NCBI GenBank assembly: GCA_039707465.1
Contig: CM077651.1
Coordinates: 17,554,519 to 17,618,518, forward strand
Direction: 5' to 3'
DNA length: 64,000 nucleotides
Source: Rhabdophis nuchalis
Lineage: Eukaryota; Chordata; Lepidosauria; Squamata; Natricidae
The notes below the pieces were generated by a model. The model was not told the origin of the DNA and did not search any database. It saw only the letters and a list, made by a program, of their open reading frames with translations. The translations under genes were made by a program, and so were the position numbers. Of this stretch, positions 34,838 through 46,334 are shown piece after piece. Numbering within the stretch: position 1 is the first letter of the stretch; each line of letters opens with the position of its first letter.

Positions 34838-35580
34838 CCGTAGGGGTTGTTGAGCTCTTTATGTTAAAGCACTTGCAACCGAGTCACAAACAAAGAAACA
34901 AGAATTACATGGACCTCTATAAGAAATTGCGTACGTCAGGATTAGGAATCTTATATATTGGAGGAGAATTTCGGTTCTCATTTATAAGGACATTCATTTA
35001 AGCAAAGTCTCTGAATGATCTGAATCTCTTCTTCCTGGGATTTTTACAGACTGGGTTAGTTTTTCTGTGTCAATGAACTCCTTCCTCCTTCCTTATGTCT
35101 TGGTAGTCCATGGCCAACTTTCATTACTTTTTCAAGGCTCTGCATAGCCATTCTCACTTACCTGAATGTATACATTCTAGTTCATTTTTGGTGTTCACAA
35201 AGCTGTAGAACAGATGGCAATCCGTAGATTAAAAAAAAAAAAAGAGTCCAACCTCATTCAGTTCCTTCTAATGCCAAGGCTCAATTTCCCTATCACTTAT
35301 GGCTCAGGCACCAGCTGGCCGCTGAGTGCTTCAATGTCTTCTTGGCCAACAAGAAAAAATGATGGACATGCCGTGTCATAAAGATGGAAGGACTGAAGGT
35401 ATTCCTAAAAATAGCATGATGAACGTTGAACAGGCAAAAACTAGTGACTTTGCATAAGTGACCACTATTGATTTTCCCTCTTTGAAATGTCTTTCGAGTA
35501 TACATTTGTGTGTGTGTATGCGTGCATTTTTTTGACAAGTTTTCAGAACATTGCATTTTACCTTTTTGACTGAGTTATTG
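34838..35580. other. Unique-looking sequence
   Basis: Short poly(A) near 35230. No gene is recognised. Confidence 0.4.
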
Positions 35581-35588
35581 AACTAATG

Positions 35589-35935
35589 CAGGGGTGTCCA
35601 ACTCAAGCCCCATGAACTGGATGCGGCCCACAGGGTCCTTAAACCTGGTCTGCAGGTCAACCCTAGAAAGAGTGAAGTTTTGGCCCACAGTGCTCTACCA
35701 GCTAAAATGGAGCTCAGGAGAGCCACATGCAGCCCTCCCGAGGGTTGCAGGAGAGGCTGTTGCCACCGAAAACGGACCTCGGAGTCCTGTTTTCTCTGGC
35801 AGATCATTCGGACCTCCACAGGTGCACCTGACACAAATGATGTTGAGCAGGCCATGCCCACTCCGGCCCCCTGAGGTCAAACACAACCCTGAGGTCAAAC
35901 ACAACCCCTCAATAAAATTGAGTTTGACACCTCTG
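35589..35935. mobile_element. hAT-like element (family 4)
   Basis: Starts CAGGGGTGTCCAACTCA and ends TTGAGTTTGACACCTCTG, inverted termini of a common hAT group. Flanking octamers AACTAATG and AACTCCTA match weakly (5/8). A small tandem duplication, CCTGAGGTCAAACACAA twice, lies at 35868-35905. Confidence 0.8.
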
Positions 35936-36124
35936 AACTCCTATAATGAGTTATTTGATAGGAAATAGAGTGTTTGTAATAAGCAGACATCGCCTCTAAC
36001 TTATCTTTGTTCATTTTAAAATATTCTTGAACATTTACACTTAAATCACATTTTGAACAGATTTTTAAAACCTTAAAATTGGAGTGCTCGAAGTTGAAAT
36101 GATGATATACACAATCTATCATCT

Positions 36125-36129
36125 ATCTA
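36125..36129. repeat. Target-site duplication, left (ATCTA)
   Basis: Matches 36386-36390 exactly. Because ATCT repeats surround this site the match is less telling than usual. Confidence 0.7.
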
Positions 36130-36166
36130 TGTTGTATACTGACACCCGCTTAAATTCCCCGGCAAC

Positions 36167-36203
36167 AGCCAGTCGCGTCTGATTGGCCAAGACGCGACTG
36201 GCT
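36167..36203 (+). promoter_or_regulatory. LTR palindrome with CCAAT box in the loop
   Basis: Perfect 14-bp arms AGCCAGTCGCGTCT and AGACGCGACTGGCT enclose GATTGGCCA, which contains a reversed CCAAT box. Confidence 0.85.
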
Positions 36204-36236
36204 GCAGCCGAAGCGGGAGACGCGCGGATTGGCCGG

Positions 36237-36274
36237 CTCTCTGACAGTTCGATATAAAAGGAGCTGTCAGAGAG
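36237..36274 (+). promoter_or_regulatory. LTR palindrome with TATA box in the loop
   Basis: Perfect 11-bp arms CTCTCTGACAG and CTGTCAGAGAG enclose TATAAAA (36253-36259). Confidence 0.85.
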
Positions 36275-36390
36275 AAGGCGCGCGCTTTTCGTTCTTGTTA
36301 CTTTACCGTTGTAGTTCTTGTTGGTTTTCTACCAAATAAAAGCCGTTGGATCAACCGGGTCTGGACCCTCCTTCACTATTCAACAATCTA

Positions 36391-36987
36391 TATCTATCAT
36401 CTCCCTCTCTCGTTATGGATTAGAAAGTTTTAAAAAAGGAACCAATATTTTTAAATTAATTTGAAGATACAATTGTCACAAATGAGAGTGTTCGAAGCCC
36501 TCCTTGAGTATAATGTAAAAGGAACCTGCCACCTTTGCTTGCTTTTATGTGAGCAAGTGGTTTCAATGTCATTAAAAACAAGGAATTGAGAGACAGTCAA
36601 GCAAAGAATCGTCTTGTTAAATACTTAATTATGGCACAATCAACAGAGGTGCACAAGCCTCACTGAAATGGAAATAAGTCAGGAAGAAGCAATACTTAAT
36701 TGGTCTCATGGTGGGAATTAGATCCCTGACTCTAATCTTTTAATGAGGTTGAATACCTTTACCAGTTCAGCAGTGTAGTAGTACCCAGCAATACCTACAG
36801 TATGCCTTTCATTTTTCATTTTTCCAAACTGTTTAGATTTCAAAAATCAATGTTAGATGTGCCATATTGAGAACATGGATAGATGCAGACCCAAACTGTG
36901 CTTGGAAACATGGGATATGAGTCTCAGCACAGGAAGCATTTTAAGACAATAAACGATAGCAAAGATAAACAGTTAACGTATTGTGAG
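36391..36987. other. Unique-looking sequence
   Basis: No gene or repeat is recognised. Confidence 0.4.
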
Positions 36988-37217
36988 CAGAGGTGGTATT
37001 CTTCCAGTTCAGACCAGTTCATCCAAACTGGCAGCAGAAATTGCAGGTGACCCCACTCATCTGCCCCAGCTCTATGGAATCCCATTAAGGCACTTTTTAA
37101 AGCCAAATCGCATGCATGGAAAACTGAGTGCATGAACAGACATGGCATGCGTGAGCAAAGCCACGTGTGTCCTAACATTTCAGAACCGGTAGGGAAGGTA
37201 AGTGAATACCACTCCTG
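36988..37217. mobile_element. hAT-like non-autonomous element
   Basis: Starts CAGAGGTGGTATTCTTCC and ends GTGAATACCACTCCTG. Flanks ATTGTGAG and ATTCAGAG match 6/8. Confidence 0.72.
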
Positions 37218-37220
37218 ATT

Positions 37221-37455
37221 CAGAGGTAGGTTCCTACTGATTTGGACCACTTTGGCCAAGTAGGTAGTAAGACAGCTGGACACATGCCCAAACTGGTTCT
37301 ATCCTCAGTGCCGCCATCTTGATTTTCTGTTCTGCACATGCACAGAACAATCTTCATTGAAAAAAATGTTTTCTTTTTCCTTTTCTAATGTTGTGAGCAA
37401 AAGATTTTGCACGCCGAACTGGTAGTAATGCTGGCAGGAACCCACCAGCTATCAG
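37221..37455. mobile_element. hAT-like non-autonomous element (family 2 relative)
   Basis: Starts CAGAGGTAGGTTCCTACTGA and ends AGGAACCCACCAGCT. It lies 3 bp from the previous element. No clean duplication is visible. Confidence 0.6.
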
Positions 37456-38197
37456 AATTTTGCTAAAGGGGCTATAAAATATCACACACACAGTTTCCAG
37501 ATTTAGCTCTCTATGATCATTTGTGGGATTCTAGAATTTTATCAAGAGAAAGATAAAAACAAAAGAACAACTGATAGCAAAGGTACAGAGTATATGCATT
37601 GTGTGTGTGTGTGTGTTTGTGTGGTGGGGAATGTGTATATATATATACTATTCATACATACTGTAGATACTTTATTTTGGTTATTCACCAATAAAAGTAC
37701 AATCAAAATGATCAACACAAAATTATCCTCTCATAACAAGAACTATTAGCAACCATTTGTGGGCATAGAGTATATACACATATATACCATTCCTACATTT
37801 AGCCCTCTATGATCAGATGATGGAAATGATAGAGAATTACAGCTGTGCATCACCATCATAAAATCCCAATCTTCTGATTTTTCCATTAGCAATGGAAATA
37901 TTGCTAATGTAATATTGTGTCCCTGAATGAATAAAATTAAATATTTTACGAACACCTAGAATAAATGACAATCTGTTTTAGTTTTATAGGAGCCACACTT
38001 GTCCTGAAGTTTTATTAGGTCCCCATGATAACAAGCATACAGTCCCACACATAATTAGCCAAGAAAGTCTGGGCCAAGGATAGTGTCATTTCAGACCTCC
38101 AATTAATGTCCTCAGCCTCCATAAATGAGAAATTGTTTCAGACCAGGCATAGATTATCATTCCCTTTCTAGGCTACATATTTTTGTATAGCTTAATC
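37456..38197. other. Unique-looking sequence with a GT repeat
   Basis: (GT)n at 37601-37622 and a short TA run near 37638. No gene is recognised. Confidence 0.4.
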
Positions 38198-38516
38198 CAG
38201 AGGTGTCAAACTTGATTTCATTGAGGGCCGCATCAGGGTTGTGTTTGATCTCTGGGGAGTGGGGTATGGCCAGCTCAACATCACTCGTTGAGGCTCCATT
38301 TTTGACTGCGAAGGCCTCCTGCAGCCCTCTGCCAGTGAAAAAGGAGCACCCAGCATCTCTGGGCCTCCCTTTTCACTGGCAGAGGGCTGCAAGAGGCTTT
38401 TGGGGCCTTACACAGCCTTCTTGAGCATGATTCACTGTTTCCAGAGAGGCCCCACGGCCAGATCTAAGTACCCCACAGTCTGCATTTGGTCCCCAGGCCT
38501 TGAGTTTGACACCCCT
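38198..38516. mobile_element. hAT-like element (family 4)
   Basis: Starts CAGAGGTGTCAAACTTG and ends TTGAGTTTGACACCCCTG. The flanking octamers match only 4/8. Internally, 'CTGCAGCCCTCTGCCAGTGA' near 38320 and its complement near 38370 form an inverted repeat. Confidence 0.8.
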
Positions 38517-39332
38517 GACCGAATCAAAAGGCATCCCACAGCTTCTGTAATAATTTGTTGTTGTTTCAAAAAAACAACAACAAACTGCCTGAATATTTTC
38601 ATTTGAATACATTTTTTTTAAAAATCCCTCAAGTTATACATTTTATAAATGCATTTGGATATACCGGAATGAGAATGTTCTGCATTGAAAATGTGAAACA
38701 AGGGCTAAAGTCAGTCCCAGAATATCTGTTCTTTATGTTTACAGGCTACCCAGTGGGAATGACATTGTTATGTATTTCCTAATGTGTAACTGATGTGCAA
38801 AGCAGTTCTGAGCCTCACAGAGATCAGAGTCACTCAGCTTTTGATTATACATTAAAGTAAATATCTTCCACACAGTTCTAAATACAGAACTGACATGAAG
38901 TAAAGAGTTGTTTATATGTCATGACTTGATTGTCTGGCTATTCTCTAAATGACCTAATGTCTCTTCTTAATTAGGATTGTTGCTTCTATAGTTACTAACT
39001 GTATTCAGTTGAAAAATTGTGGGAGAGTCTTAAAACGTCTTATAAGAGTTTTAAACTAATGAGAGGAAAAGAAGAGAAAGAGAAAATTTAGCAGATATTG
39101 TTTTGTTTTCCCTAGCTGACATTTTTTTTAAGGTTCCAATTTTTAAAAATGTTTTTGTCTACTTCTAGGTTCTGATTATGACAATAACTGGGACCATAAT
39201 TTACATGGCAAAAAGTGACGTTGATCATAAAATGTGATGTCACGTGACCACGTTGCTTAGCAACAGCAATCCTGGCAGTCCCCTCACCATCATTAACTGA
39301 ATGCTACTGGTTGTAGGTGAAGACACACACCA
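38517..39332. other. Unique-looking sequence with a small hairpin
   Basis: TTTGTTGTTGTTT (38554-38566) pairs with AAACAACAACAAA (38572-38584). No gene is recognised. Confidence 0.4.
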
Positions 39333-39340
39333 ATTCAATC

Positions 39341-39646
39341 CAGTGGTGGGATTCAAAAATATTTACTACCAGTTCTGTGGGTGTGGCTTGGTGGGCATGG
39401 CTTGGTGGGCGTGGCTTGGTGGGCATGGCAGTCGAAGGATACTGTAAAGTCTCCATCCCACCCACCACTCCAGGAGAAGGTTACTGCAAAATCCCCATTC
39501 CCTTCCAATCAACTGGGACTCGAGAGGCAAAGAATAGATGGGGGCAGGGCCAGGCAGAGGTGGTATTTCCCAGTTCTTTGAACTACTCAAAAATTTCCAC
39601 TACCGTTTCTCCAGAACTGGTCAGAACCTGCTGAATACCACCTCTG
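39341..39646. mobile_element. hAT-like non-autonomous element (family 1)
   Basis: Starts CAGTGGTGGGATTCAAA and ends GAATACCACCTCTG. Flanks ATTCAATC (39333-39340) and ATCCAATC (39647-39654) match 7/8. At 306 bp it serves as the reference copy for family 1. Confidence 0.9.
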
Positions 39647-39654
39647 ATCCAATC

Positions 39655-40793
39655 CACTGCTGACAACTTCCCCCAATCCCAAGTCTTTGTAAGACTGCCT
39701 CTTCTGTCTTCTCTTCAATTTCCCTCATCCAGTTATCCACACAGGCACACTCCATCTCTGTCCTTTTGGCTGCCCTGCACAGTGGGACTCCTCAATGACT
39801 GTGATGGTACCAGCATCTCTGGAGCTGAAATAAAGTCCGGGAGCATTCAGCAGTCTCAACATTCAGTATCTGTTTAAAAATAATAGTATGATTTGAGATC
39901 CATACTGATTGTGTGCATGGAATATCTTAAGAAGCACATTTACATTGTTAACATAAAATTTAGACATTTAATTTAGCAGTTGGTTTTCATATACTAGATA
40001 AATGTCAGGCTAAGTGGATGTAAATAGTGTTATAGAAATTTACAAATTGTGTGCAAGAGCGTAGGAGTTATTATCTGTGCAATATATTTCAGGGTTCAGT
40101 TAGGGGAGACAATTTATGTATATGCCTGTTTTGCTTTTTTCATGCACTTTTTGGTGCAGTCTTCTTTAGCTTTGTTTTGTTTTTTCATTTTTCTTTCTGT
40201 GTTGGCGTTTGTATATTAATATTTTGAATAAAATATATTTTTTTTAAAAGAAGCAGCAGCACATATTTCTGATTGAATTAAAGTGGTTGTTTCAATTTTA
40301 TAGGATATCTGTTTAATTTCCAGTGTGGTTCATAAGAAGTGCAGATGTACACTATATTCATGGCTGGCATGAAGACAAATGGTCCACTATGCATGCTTGT
40401 TAATGAAATTGATATTTTGGCATACCTCAATATTGATACTCCTTTGTAGGCAATGCGGTAGACAGAAAGAATTTTCATTTTCATAGATGCATAATCAAGA
40501 CTCTGTCTAAATATAGCACTACAAATTTGTATTAATTTTGAAGGAACGTAAAACACTGATTTTGGTGATGGGAATAAGAGAAATATATTTTTCAGCAGCA
40601 TCATTATTTGTTATGGGATGTATCCTTTCACTGGGATGCCTACAGATTCATCTTTGTCAGAGTTCAGTTTTTCTGAATGTATGTTTCAGCTGCTTTTTTT
40701 CATGACTTAGTTCCAGATTGCTATGTAGCTTTAAATAAACAAATCACTGAAAAGAATTTGTTATCATTATTTATGCATGCTATTTATTTATTA
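39655..40793. other. Unique-looking sequence; possible retroposed 3' end
   Basis: 40130-40250 is T-rich and ends 'TTTTGAATAAAATATATTTT' plus A-run, as at the 3' end of an L1-like or processed copy. The rest shows nothing recognisable. Confidence 0.35.
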
Positions 40794-40921
40794 TGGGACG
40801 TGGTGGCTCAGTGGCTAAGATGGAGCTCGTTGATCAGAAAGCCAGCAGTTCAGCGGTTCAAATCCCTAGTGCTGCATAACAGCTCCCATTACTTGTCGCA
40901 GCTTCTGCCAACCTAGCAGTG
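40794..40921 (+). mobile_element. tRNA-derived SINE (family A), 5' part
   Basis: Head GTGGTGGCTCAGTGGCTAAG and box-B region CGGTTCAAATCCCTAGTG are present. Family A similarity stops after 'TTCTGCCAACCTAGCAGT'. Confidence 0.8.
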
Positions 40922-41130
40922 TCCTGGATCCTGCCAACTATCTGAAAAAACCTAGATGTGCTCTCAGTCATGGAGACCAAAGATTAGACCCCTTTTATCT
41001 CTGTAATCATTAAATGTTTTGGACATCAATTTTTTGAGATTGTTTATTTTGCATGTTTTAATCTATTGTCAGCTGCCCACAGTTACTATGGTGAGACAGA
41101 TGGTGATATAAATCTAATTAATTAAATCAC
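40922..41130 (+). mobile_element. Possible L2-related tail
   Basis: 'GGTGATATAAATCTAATTAA' after a 'CAGCTGCCCACAG' block resembles L2-type 3' ends, which suggests a chimeric or adjoining SINE with an L2 tail. Confidence 0.35.
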
Positions 41131-41537
41131 TATGAGTATACATTTGGAAGTTAATCGTCTAATGCAAGATAATATAGTTCACTGTATCAGCACCATGAAA
41201 ACATTTGCAATTAGAAACAGCCCTAGTTTTAGTGTGCCCAAATTGGATGAGCCAAGTTATAGAAATTAATGAAGAACTTGTCTTAGTGAGACTAGGAATG
41301 TCTGACATCTAGAATTCTAAACTGCATAAGGGAAATGCTTCTTATAACAGATTGTCCACCCATTCCTATTGAAGACAATGGGGATGGCAATAAAAAGCAA
41401 CAGAAATAGTCCACTCATCGCTATTGTGTAAAATACATGATTAAACTATCCACATTTTAGAAAGTTGCTGGTAGAATTAAGGGTGAAAAGTAACAGAACA
41501 TTCAACTGCTGATATATCACCAGAGAGATAGGACCTA
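41131..41537. other. Unique-looking sequence
   Basis: No gene or repeat is recognised. Confidence 0.35.
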
Positions 41538-41759
41538 TGGGTGGTTAGAATGCAGTACTGCAGGTTACTTCTGCCGATTGCCAGCTGCCAGCAATTTGAT
41601 ACTAACTGGCTCAAGGTTGAGTCGGCCTTCCATTATTCTGAGATAGGTAAAATGAGGACCCAGACTGTTGGGGGCAATAGGCTGTAAACTCTGCAAACCA
41701 CTTAGAGAGGGCTGTGAAGCCCTGTGAAGTGATATATAAGTCTAAATGCTATTGCTATC
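41538..41759 (+). mobile_element. tRNA-derived SINE (family B), head truncated
   Basis: It begins within box A ('GGGTGGTTAGAATGCAG') and has 'GAGATAGGTAAAATGAGGAC', 'CCACTTAGAGAGGGCTGTGA' and tail 'AATGCTATTGCTATC'. Confidence 0.83.
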
Positions 41760-42095
41760 ACTCCTGTAGCCTACTTGAAAACTCAAAGTAGTATTACTAA
41801 TAGCTGAGAAAAGCCTCATTTATCAGCATTATAGTGGATACTTAAAAAAAAAAAGGAAACCATTGAAGTATATTTTACAAAAAAGAATGGGATTGTAATA
41901 AAAATTATCAATTTCTTTTCTTCGAACCATGTGAGATAGAGGTAAAGAAAAGAACTGAGATGCCCTGATGGAGTAGATTTGTATTTTGAGTATTTTTTTT
42001 TTATTATCCAGATTTTAAATAGCTAAAGATAAGCTTAATAATTCAGCCTAAACCATAATTAACACATTTTAACCCAAATATTCTATCTAAATTAA
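41760..42095. other. Unique-looking sequence
   Basis: No gene or repeat is recognised. Confidence 0.35.
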
Positions 42096-42290
<195 letters not shown>

Positions 42291-42378
42291 AGAATCTGTG
42301 CTTTCCTATTTAGAAAGTAGATTCTGTAGGTCCCTTTCTTTTTCCTTCTCTTCTTCCTTTTAATATGCTGTACTGAAA

Positions 42379-42719
42379 AGGGATACAGTGGCTCAGTGGC
42401 TAAGACGCTGAGATTGTTGATCAGAGAGGTCAGCGGTTTGAATTCCTAGCGCTGCTTAACGGAGTGAGCTCCCGTTACTTGTCCCAGCTTCTGCCAACTA
42501 GCAGTTCGAAAGCATGTAAAAAATGCAAGTAGAAAAATAGGAACCACCTTTGGTGGGAAGGTAACAGCATTCCGTGCACCTTCAGCATTTAGTCATGCCG
42601 GCCACATGAACATGGAGACATCTTTGGACAGCACTGGCTCTTCAGATTTGAAATGGAGATGAGCACCGCCCCCTAGAGTTGGGACTGACTAACACATATA
42701 TGCAAGGGGAACCTTTACT
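42379..42719 (+). mobile_element. tRNA-derived SINE (family A)
   Basis: Box A CAGTGGCTCAGTGGCTAAGA, a shortened box-B region 'GGTTTGAATTCCTAGCGC', complete body and the tail GGAACCTTTACT. Confidence 0.86.
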
Positions 42720-43440
42720 AAGTTTAGAGAATTATGTTTGTTAAGTTAATTTCCATATGCAAATTCTTTGTTGTATCATACAATCTAACTAATATTTGCT
42801 GAAAATCACCTGGGCAGAAAACACAGCATTGTCTACACACACAAAAGTACATGTACATTTATATCTCCAGCTAAAACTCCTCCCGTGTAACCCCAAACAT
42901 CTCTTATATATTTATACAAATAAATTAAACAACCAAGGAAGAATATGTAACATACATCTTAGTTATACTTCCAAACTCATTTTCTAATCCTGAATACTGT
43001 TCTCTATAGCCTACCAACTAGGAATCAAGTTGCAAGTTCTAAAAAATAAATTCATTTTAATTATTTTTCCTATAATATAATAAATAACTGAAGTCACATC
43101 TGACCTGGAATAAAATATCATATTAAAATGATGCCTTGTCTACCTATGTTTTTAATAACATTCAGGCAGTGAAATGTTAGTCTAGAGCTGAATATATTTA
43201 TGCTTAGTGGTAATATCAGACCATTTTTTTGGTTCTTTCTTCTCCTCCTCTACAGCAAAATCATGAAAATCGGGTTTATTCTACATCAGATTTGCTTTAT
43301 TGGGATTTCAATCTGGAAAAGGGACAAGACAGATATATGCCTTAAGCAAAGTGAATGTTGTTATTCTCTACATTGCAATCTGTGTGGGGTTCTCTGTCCA
43401 AAAGTGGAGGGAAGGGAAAGGGAGAGAAATATATCAATAT
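42720..43440. other. Unique-looking sequence
   Basis: No gene or repeat is recognised. Confidence 0.4.
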
Positions 43441-43450
43441 TTATAAACGT

Positions 43451-43498
43451 CACACACACACACACACACACACACATGTGTGTGTGTGTGTGTGTGTT
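43451..43498. repeat. Palindromic (CA)n(TG)n repeat
   Basis: About 13 CA units are followed at once by about 11 TG units, so the tract is self-complementary. Confidence 0.95.
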
Positions 43499-43499
43499 C

Positions 43500-44125
43500 G
43501 AAAGCTATGAGTTCTGTTGTGTACTTTTTTATATGTGTGTTAGGTTTTTGATTAGGTTTTTAGGTTAGGTTTTATTTATTGATCAGCTCAAAAACCTAAC
43601 ACACATATATAAACCTAACACGGACCTGGCTACCTGCAGGACCGCATCCTGCTACCGAATACCTCCCACCGACCAGTTCGCTCCCACAGAGAAGGCCTCC
43701 TCAGGGTACCATCAGCCAAACAATGTCAGCTGGCGACCCCCAGGGGGAGAGCCTCCTCTGTGGCAGCTCCGGCCCTCTGGAATGACCTACCCTCCGACCT
43801 TCGTACAATCACTGACCTACGCCTCTTCCATCGGGCCTTGAAAACGCATCGGGCCTTGAAAACGCACTTATTCCATGCCTGGTGTTGTTTTTAATCGATT
43901 TTAATCGATTTTATCAGAGAATTTTACCTGGTTTTAGAACAGGCCCTAAATTTAATTGATTTTTAAAGTATTTTGTATATTTGTATATTGATGTTTTGTG
44001 GTTTTATTATGCCTGTTAACTGCCCTGAGTCCCGCAAGGGAGAAGGGTGGTATACAAATTTAATAAATAGTAATAATAATAAATAGTAAATATAAAAAAA
44101 GTACACAATGGAACTCATAGCTTTC
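43500..44125. repeat. Inverted repeats enclosing an L2 copy
   Basis: The outer arms pair 43500-43531 with 44093-44125 (GAAAGCTATGAGTTC... against ...GAACTCATAGCTTTC; about two mismatches and a one-base length difference). A second pair, 43530-43549 and 43590-43609 (TATATGTGTGTTAGGTTTTT), is perfect. Confidence 0.85.
43618..44090 (+). mobile_element. L2 LINE 3' part
   Basis: The DNA encodes the L2 C-terminal 'PVRSHREGLLRVPSAKQCQL', 'ALWNDLPSDLRTITDLRLFH' and 'LKTHLFHAW' blocks, then 'CTGCCCTGAGTCCCGCAAGG' and a TTTAATAAATAG tail. An 18-bp segment, CATCGGGCCTTGAAAACG, is tandemly duplicated near 43833-43868. Confidence 0.85.
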
Positions 44126-44229
44126 TGTCTAGATGGTCTCTGGTGATGAGCCGAAAGGCAGAAAAGGAAAGCAGTGTGCTTCCTCCCTTAATTGGGGCTT
44201 ACCAGGGTGTTGTGACACAAGTATATATT

Positions 44230-44411
44230 TATCCTCCTGCCTCAGCTGATCAAGAACAGAACCTGGTGGCCTAATGGCTAAGGCTCCTGCCTAGCATGTA
44301 ATACAGCCCTGGTTCAAATCCCAGTAAGGGTATGGCTAGCTGATGAGAGCTAAAAAGCTTGAAATAGATCTATCCTAGTCTCCCTTGCTTATTTATTTAT
44401 CAGCTCAAACC

Positions 44412-44415
<4 letters not shown>
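44230..44415 (+). mobile_element. tRNA-derived SINE (family D)
   Basis: Box-A region GGTGGCCTAATGGCTAAGGC and box B 'GGTTCAAATCCCAGTAAGGG' are tRNA-like. The body 'GGCTAGCTGATGAGAGC' ends in 'GATCAGCTCAAACCTAACAC'-type sequence with a (CA)n tail. A second, isolated copy of that tail occurs at 43575-43605. Confidence 0.75.
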
Positions 44416-44456
<41 letters not shown>

Positions 44457-44457
44457 A
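44412..44457. repeat. CA microsatellite
   Basis: (CA)n, forming the SINE tail. Confidence 0.93.
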
Positions 44458-45035
44458 CACTGTACAAATACAACCATGGAATATTTTAAGGTGGGAATTC
44501 CACATGCTTTAATTTCTGAGAGAAGTGCTTATTAGTGAATTTCAGCGCTTATTAAAAGAGCAGGTATGTTGAATTTAGAGACAATAATTTGTTCTTGCAA
44601 AAAAAAAAAGTATAATTGTTCCCTGTTCACTTCATTTATTTAAAACAATTGGTGAAAGATTCTAACTTAAAACTATAAGAGAAAGCATATTCTTGATGCT
44701 CATTCCACAATAAATGTCATCACAAAGTCAATTTTTATAGCCACAATAAAATCATTTAAACAAGGATCTTCTAATAGAAATGTCAACATAGCCTAGGGTG
44801 TTCCTGGCATATGATTGGGATTTGCAGTATGAATTATCTCCTTCTATTGAAATGTTTGGGGGGGGGGATTCAGATTGTAAAATACCTTGAGCTTTTCAGC
44901 ATTCTGTCAGTGTTGTTAGGAAGTTAACAAGCTTAACTATATTTGTTTATTACTTCATAGCAGTTGCAATATTATACATTATGATATAATACTTCAGGAG
45001 ATATATGATAGGTAGGTGGGGGTGGGGTGGGGTGG
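44458..45035. other. Unique-looking sequence
   Basis: No gene or repeat is recognised. Confidence 0.4.
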
Positions 45036-45065
45036 GGGGATGGATGGATGGATGGATGGATGGAT

Positions 45066-45145
<80 letters not shown>
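45036..45145. repeat. GGAT and CCAG microsatellites
   Basis: (GGAT)n at 45038-45064 is followed by about 80 bp of pure (AGCC)n. Confidence 0.96.
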
Positions 45146-45274
45146 CACCCTGCTTTCCCATGTATTTATTTATAGGGGGAAAATGTCTGGACCAAACATA
45201 ATTTCTAATGTTGGGTTTTCCTCTTTACCAAAGGGAGCCCTTTTGTGGAGTACTGTGAAGCCATTACTATAGCA

Positions 45275-45548
45275 ACTCCATTGTGCTGTACAGTAGAAGC
45301 CATCTTACAGCAGCACAGTAGAAGTCAACAGGCTGCATCTTAACAAAACACCGCCCCCCCTGAGGGTGTCTTACCACTACAGTATTTATTTCCAGAGAGT
45401 AAGTCATCTGTGTACCAGGTTTGGTTGAAATTGCTTGAAGCGCTCCAGAGTTATTCTGGAACATACATACATACATACATACATACATACATACATACAT
45501 ACATACATACATACATACATACATACATACATACATACATACATACAT
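45275..45548 (+). mobile_element. 3' end of an unassigned non-LTR or other element with an (ATAC)n tail
   Basis: 'TACCAGGTTTGGTTGAAATT' then 'GCTTGAAGCGCTCCAGAGTT' and 'ATTCTGGAACATACATAC' leads into about 85 bp of (ATAC)n. I recognise the terminal motif as a recurring element end but cannot name the family. Confidence 0.5.
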
Positions 45549-45753
45549 AGAGCCTCTTTTATATATAAAATTTATATAAAATAATATAAATAATAAATAA
45601 ATAAAATAATAATAATAAATTTAAAAAGTAGAACAGAGATGTTAACATTGTAATTGATTAAACTAGTAGAAAACAAAGAAAATCCATTGTAGCTAACATT
45701 TTAGGATTGCGCTGGCTCATTCAATCAGATGGTTTTTTTTTAAATTTATGGTT
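45549..45753. other. AT-rich sequence
   Basis: Short ATAA repeats near 45590-45620; nothing else recognised. Confidence 0.35.
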
Positions 45754-46188
45754 GTCATGCCCCAGCATTAACTTTTATATCCTGTTGTTGCTGTCCAGCC
45801 CCATCTAGTGGCCATTGAGACAAATACCAAGTTTATTGTTTGAAGCTGACCCCACCTTTACCCATCAGCCTGCACTCTTAAAACAAGTGTACACTGGGAA
45901 GCCAAGAAGACTTCATCTTAATCTGTGGCACGTGGTCATCCAAGGACAAACCCACATCCCACACATAGGGCATCGCTGGTGAGATTTAAATTGCTTGTAT
46001 TTATTAATTGTTACGTTCAGCAGTAACTCAACACTGTCTATCCTGTATTTGGTTCTCGGTGTATGTATCCCTATTTTCCCCAGTTTCACCATATCCTGTT
46101 CTTTCAATAAAGCATTCAGATCTATGCATACAGTCTGCTTTATTGGAGGATAGGTGAGTTTAGCTGCGCGTCAAACTGCACACCAAGT
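45754..46188 (+). mobile_element. Candidate solo LTR
   Basis: It starts TGTCATGCCCCAG and may end ACTGCACA. It has TTCAATAAAGCATTC (polyadenylation signal) near 46105 about 80 bp before the proposed end. No target duplication was found, so boundaries are tentative. Confidence 0.4.
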
Positions 46189-46334
46189 TATGTGTAGTGA
46201 GGACAAAACAATGGTATTTTTTTTCAGATTTACAGATAGAGGGACCTGGATGAAATCACGAATGGTGATCATAACATAAAGCTGTCTGTTACATGCATTT
46301 ATTTTCCTTCCCCTTCTTTCCATCCCAATATTTG

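Larger units (their letters stand above)
36130..36385 (+). mobile_element. Solo LTR (256 bp) with compact promoter
   Basis: It begins TGTTG and ends CAACA (perfect 5-bp inverted ends, TG...CA) and is flanked by ATCTA duplications. It contains a CCAAT box (reverse, 36181-36186), TATAAAA at 36253-36259 and AATAAA at 36345-36350 in the order of an LTR U3-R-U5. It is markedly GC-rich and CpG-rich for its surroundings, which suggests youth. No internal retroviral or retrotransposon genes adjoin it. The superfamily is not assigned. Confidence 0.85.

Noticed and set aside
35594..35968. 124-codon open frame in GC-rich sequence
   Set aside because: Lies wholly within a hAT-like element with inverted ends and has no transposase motif.
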